Assembly (NCBI GenBank): GCA_037447655.1
Contig: JBBHKE010000892.1
Span: forward strand, 64,001 to 108,073
Reading direction: 5' to 3'
DNA length: 44,073 bases
From: Zygnema cylindricum
Taxonomy: Eukaryota; Streptophyta; Zygnematophyceae; Zygnematales; Zygnemataceae
Position numbers and translations under genes: made by a program. A model generated the notes under the pieces. It was not told the DNA's origin, did no database searches, and saw nothing but the letters and a program-made list of their open reading frames with translations. Numbering within the stretch: position 1 is the stretch's first letter; the number at the start of each line of letters is the position of its first letter. Below are positions 42,230-44,073 of the stretch, piece after piece.

Positions 42230-43690
42230 GTTTGAGAGAGAAAAAAAAAACGAGAGGGGATACTTAAGAGAGAAAGAGAGAGCGAGAGGGAATGTATATA
42301 ATTTATGGAAAGGAGAAAGAGTCGGCATATTTAAGTGAGAGGGAGAAAAATAACGAAGATTTTTTGGCGAGGAAGAGGAAGAGGAAGAGAAAGAAAAAGA
42401 GAAGGGATAGGGCGCTTTTTTGAGAGGAGAAGGAAGGAAGAGGGAAAAGGCATATTTTTAGAAAAAGAGAGAGGACATATTTAAGTAGAGGGGGAGGGAG
42501 AGGACAAATTATTCGGTGAGGGACAAGGACAAAAAATGGCAGTTTTAAAGGAGAAAGAGAGGGAGAGGGCATGTTTAGAGGAGAGTGAAAAAGAGAAGGA
42601 TAGGGCGGATGTTAGAGAGAGAAAAAAGAAAAGAGAGCAAATAAATAAGAGTGAAGGAGAGAGAGAGAGAGGGAAAAGGTAAATGTAAGCGAGAGGGAGA
42701 AGAAGAATGAGAGGGCATATTTTGAGGGAAAGGAATAAAGATATGGATTATTTAGGGGAGAGGGAAAGGATCAAGGAAGGCTTGAAGGAAAGAAAGACAA
42801 GTAGGCAACCCGCAAAAAACATCTCACCAATATAACAAAACATGGTGTTTGACAGATGGAATTATAGATAAAGAAAAGAAGATGGATTGAGATGGAGGGA
42901 CATAAGAAAGGAGAGAGATTGGGAAAGAGAGAAGGGAAAGAGGGAAAATGATATGGACAAGAAGAGGAAATGAGAGAGAAAAAAAAAAAAAGGAGAGAGA
43001 GGGACAAAGAGAGAGAGACAGAGAGGGAGATAAAAGAGAGGGAAAAGAGAAAAAACAGCTCGATAACCTACTAAAGCACAGTGTTTGCTACACGAAAGGG
43101 CAGAGAAAGACATAGTAATAGAAATAGGGTAAGGGTGAAAATAGGTAGGAGAAGTTAAAAAAAAAAGAGACAAAAATAGGGAAAAAGAAAGAAATAGAGA
43201 GGTAAAGGAGACAACAAAGGAGTGGGAGAAAAGAGCGAGAGGGGTAATGATAGGGTAAAAAAGAGACTCAAAAAAACTGAATGAGGACCAAAAAAACAGG
43301 AAAAATTGAAAAAGAAAATCAGTGGGAGAGATAGAGGGAGAAATAAAGATTGAAAAAAAAAAAAAAAAGGAAACTAAAGTGAATGTTTGAGAAGAAAAAA
43401 GGGAGAGAGAAGGTAGATTACGAGAAGAAAATGAGACGTCATATTTGTTCAAGGTTGAGAGGGAAAAGGAGAGGGCATATATATGGGGAATAGAGAAGGA
43501 GAGAGAGAGAACATATTTAAGAGAGGACATTTAAGATAAAAAAAGAATGAGAGATAGAAAAAAAATGTGAGGAAAAAAAAAAGAGCAGATTTAGAAGAGA
43601 GAAAAAAGAAATTGAAAATGCATTTATAGGGGAGAGGGAGAGGGAGAGGGTGAAGGAGAAAACATGTTTCCATGCACTTCTCTTTGTAAG
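42230..43690. repeat. Purine-rich imperfect minisatellite, about 1.45 kb
   Basis: The plus strand is almost entirely A and G (GAGAGGGAG, AAAGAGAAGG), with a recurring interruption of the type GGGCATATTTAAG or GGACATATTTAAG (for example near 42332, 42470, 42715, 43437 and 43510) every 30-200 bases. Open frames on the minus strand (42303-43759) encode only Ser/Leu/Phe/Pro strings and are products of composition. Confidence 0.85.
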
Positions 43691-43846
43691 TTTGCCACTT
43701 ATCCCTGTAAGAAAACCCATAACTTTTAAATAGAGGTCCTCCAATCGGGGAATCTTCAAATGTGTGAGAAAATTACAAAAACAAATGTTATCGACGTTGA
43801 AAAAATCGATAAGAATTGTGCCATTGAAGTGGACATTGTTGCTAAC
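43691..43846. other. Unique spacer between purine-rich and pyrimidine-rich blocks
   Basis: About 150 bases of mixed composition with nothing recognised. It separates two repeat blocks of opposite strand bias. Confidence 0.5.
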
Positions 43847-43982
43847 TATTTCCCCCTCTCTCTCTCTGTCTCTCGCTCTCTCGCTCTCCTCTCTTTCTCT
43901 CTCGCTCTCTCTCGCTCTCTCTTGCTCTCTCTCGCTCTCTCTCGCTCTCTCCCTCTCTCCCTCTCTCCCTCTCTCTCTCTCC

Positions 43983-44069
<87 letters not shown>

Positions 44070-44073
44070 TCTC
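43847..44073. repeat. (CT)n microsatellite, continuing past the window
   Basis: CT repeats with CTCTCG and CCCTCT variants, becoming purer towards the end. The run reaches the last base, so its full length is unknown. Confidence 0.95.

Noticed and set aside
42303-43759. Long minus-strand open frames over the purine-rich region
   Set aside because: They encode only Ser/Leu/Phe/Pro strings dictated by CT-rich composition, overlap in several frames, and show no domain.
1-44073. CRISPR arrays, operons, ribosome-binding sites, tRNA or rRNA genes
   Set aside because: The window is eukaryotic repeat DNA. Direct repeats seen are tandem duplications without spacers, and no cloverleaf or rRNA sequence was recognised.

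Overview
This is gene-poor eukaryotic repeat DNA. I see no intact host gene, no tRNA or rRNA gene and no CRISPR array. Almost everything recognisable is decayed LTR-retrotransposon. The reverse transcriptases and integrases resemble Ty1/copia and Ty3/gypsy elements of streptophytes. The copia primer-binding sites end CCCACC, as the complement of the initiator tRNA-Met half should in plants as I remember that tRNA (the Drosophila version would end CCCAGC). A green plant or charophyte alga is my best guess, with low confidence.

Layout. (1) 1-1716: a broken minus-strand coding region for a highly charged protein of unknown function. (2) 1717-3990: AT-rich, nothing recognised. (3) 3992-17826: a three-level copia nest. 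A plus-strand copia pol remnant (4561-5645 and 16751-17826, 'family X') is split by a minus-strand copia element ('middle', 5646-16749). That element is itself split inside its protease by a younger minus-strand copia ('inner', 9379-14943). The inner element has 737/738-bp LTRs about 97% identical by eye, a 5-6 bp target duplication, a polypurine tract and nearly full-length pol. (4) 17828-38485: three diverged head-to-tail minus-strand copies (A, B, C) of one gypsy-like family. Each has a long non-coding leader (about 2-2.5 kb) and a very long gag-like region; only copy A still has gypsy reverse transcriptase. Between copies B and C lies a second, unrelated decayed gag-like region (28200-31020). 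(5) 38487-42229: a minus-strand, 3'-truncated family X copia remnant, gag to reverse transcriptase, full of short tandem duplications. (6) 42230-43690: about 1.45 kb of purine-rich imperfect minisatellite, followed by a CT microsatellite from 43847 to the window end.

Most interesting: in three different copia elements the gag reading frame appears to start inside the 5' LTR. It then runs through a primer-binding site complementary to the anticodon half of initiator tRNA-Met (half-tRNA priming, as in Drosophila copia). The LTR-encoded Gag start is present in both LTRs of the inner and middle elements. The other notable item is the gypsy-like family, with its long gag region, twin CCHC knuckles and conserved leader blocks (a palindrome and telobox-like repeats).

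No element here looks autonomous. All carry frameshifts or stops, and two of the integrases have lost a catalytic residue.
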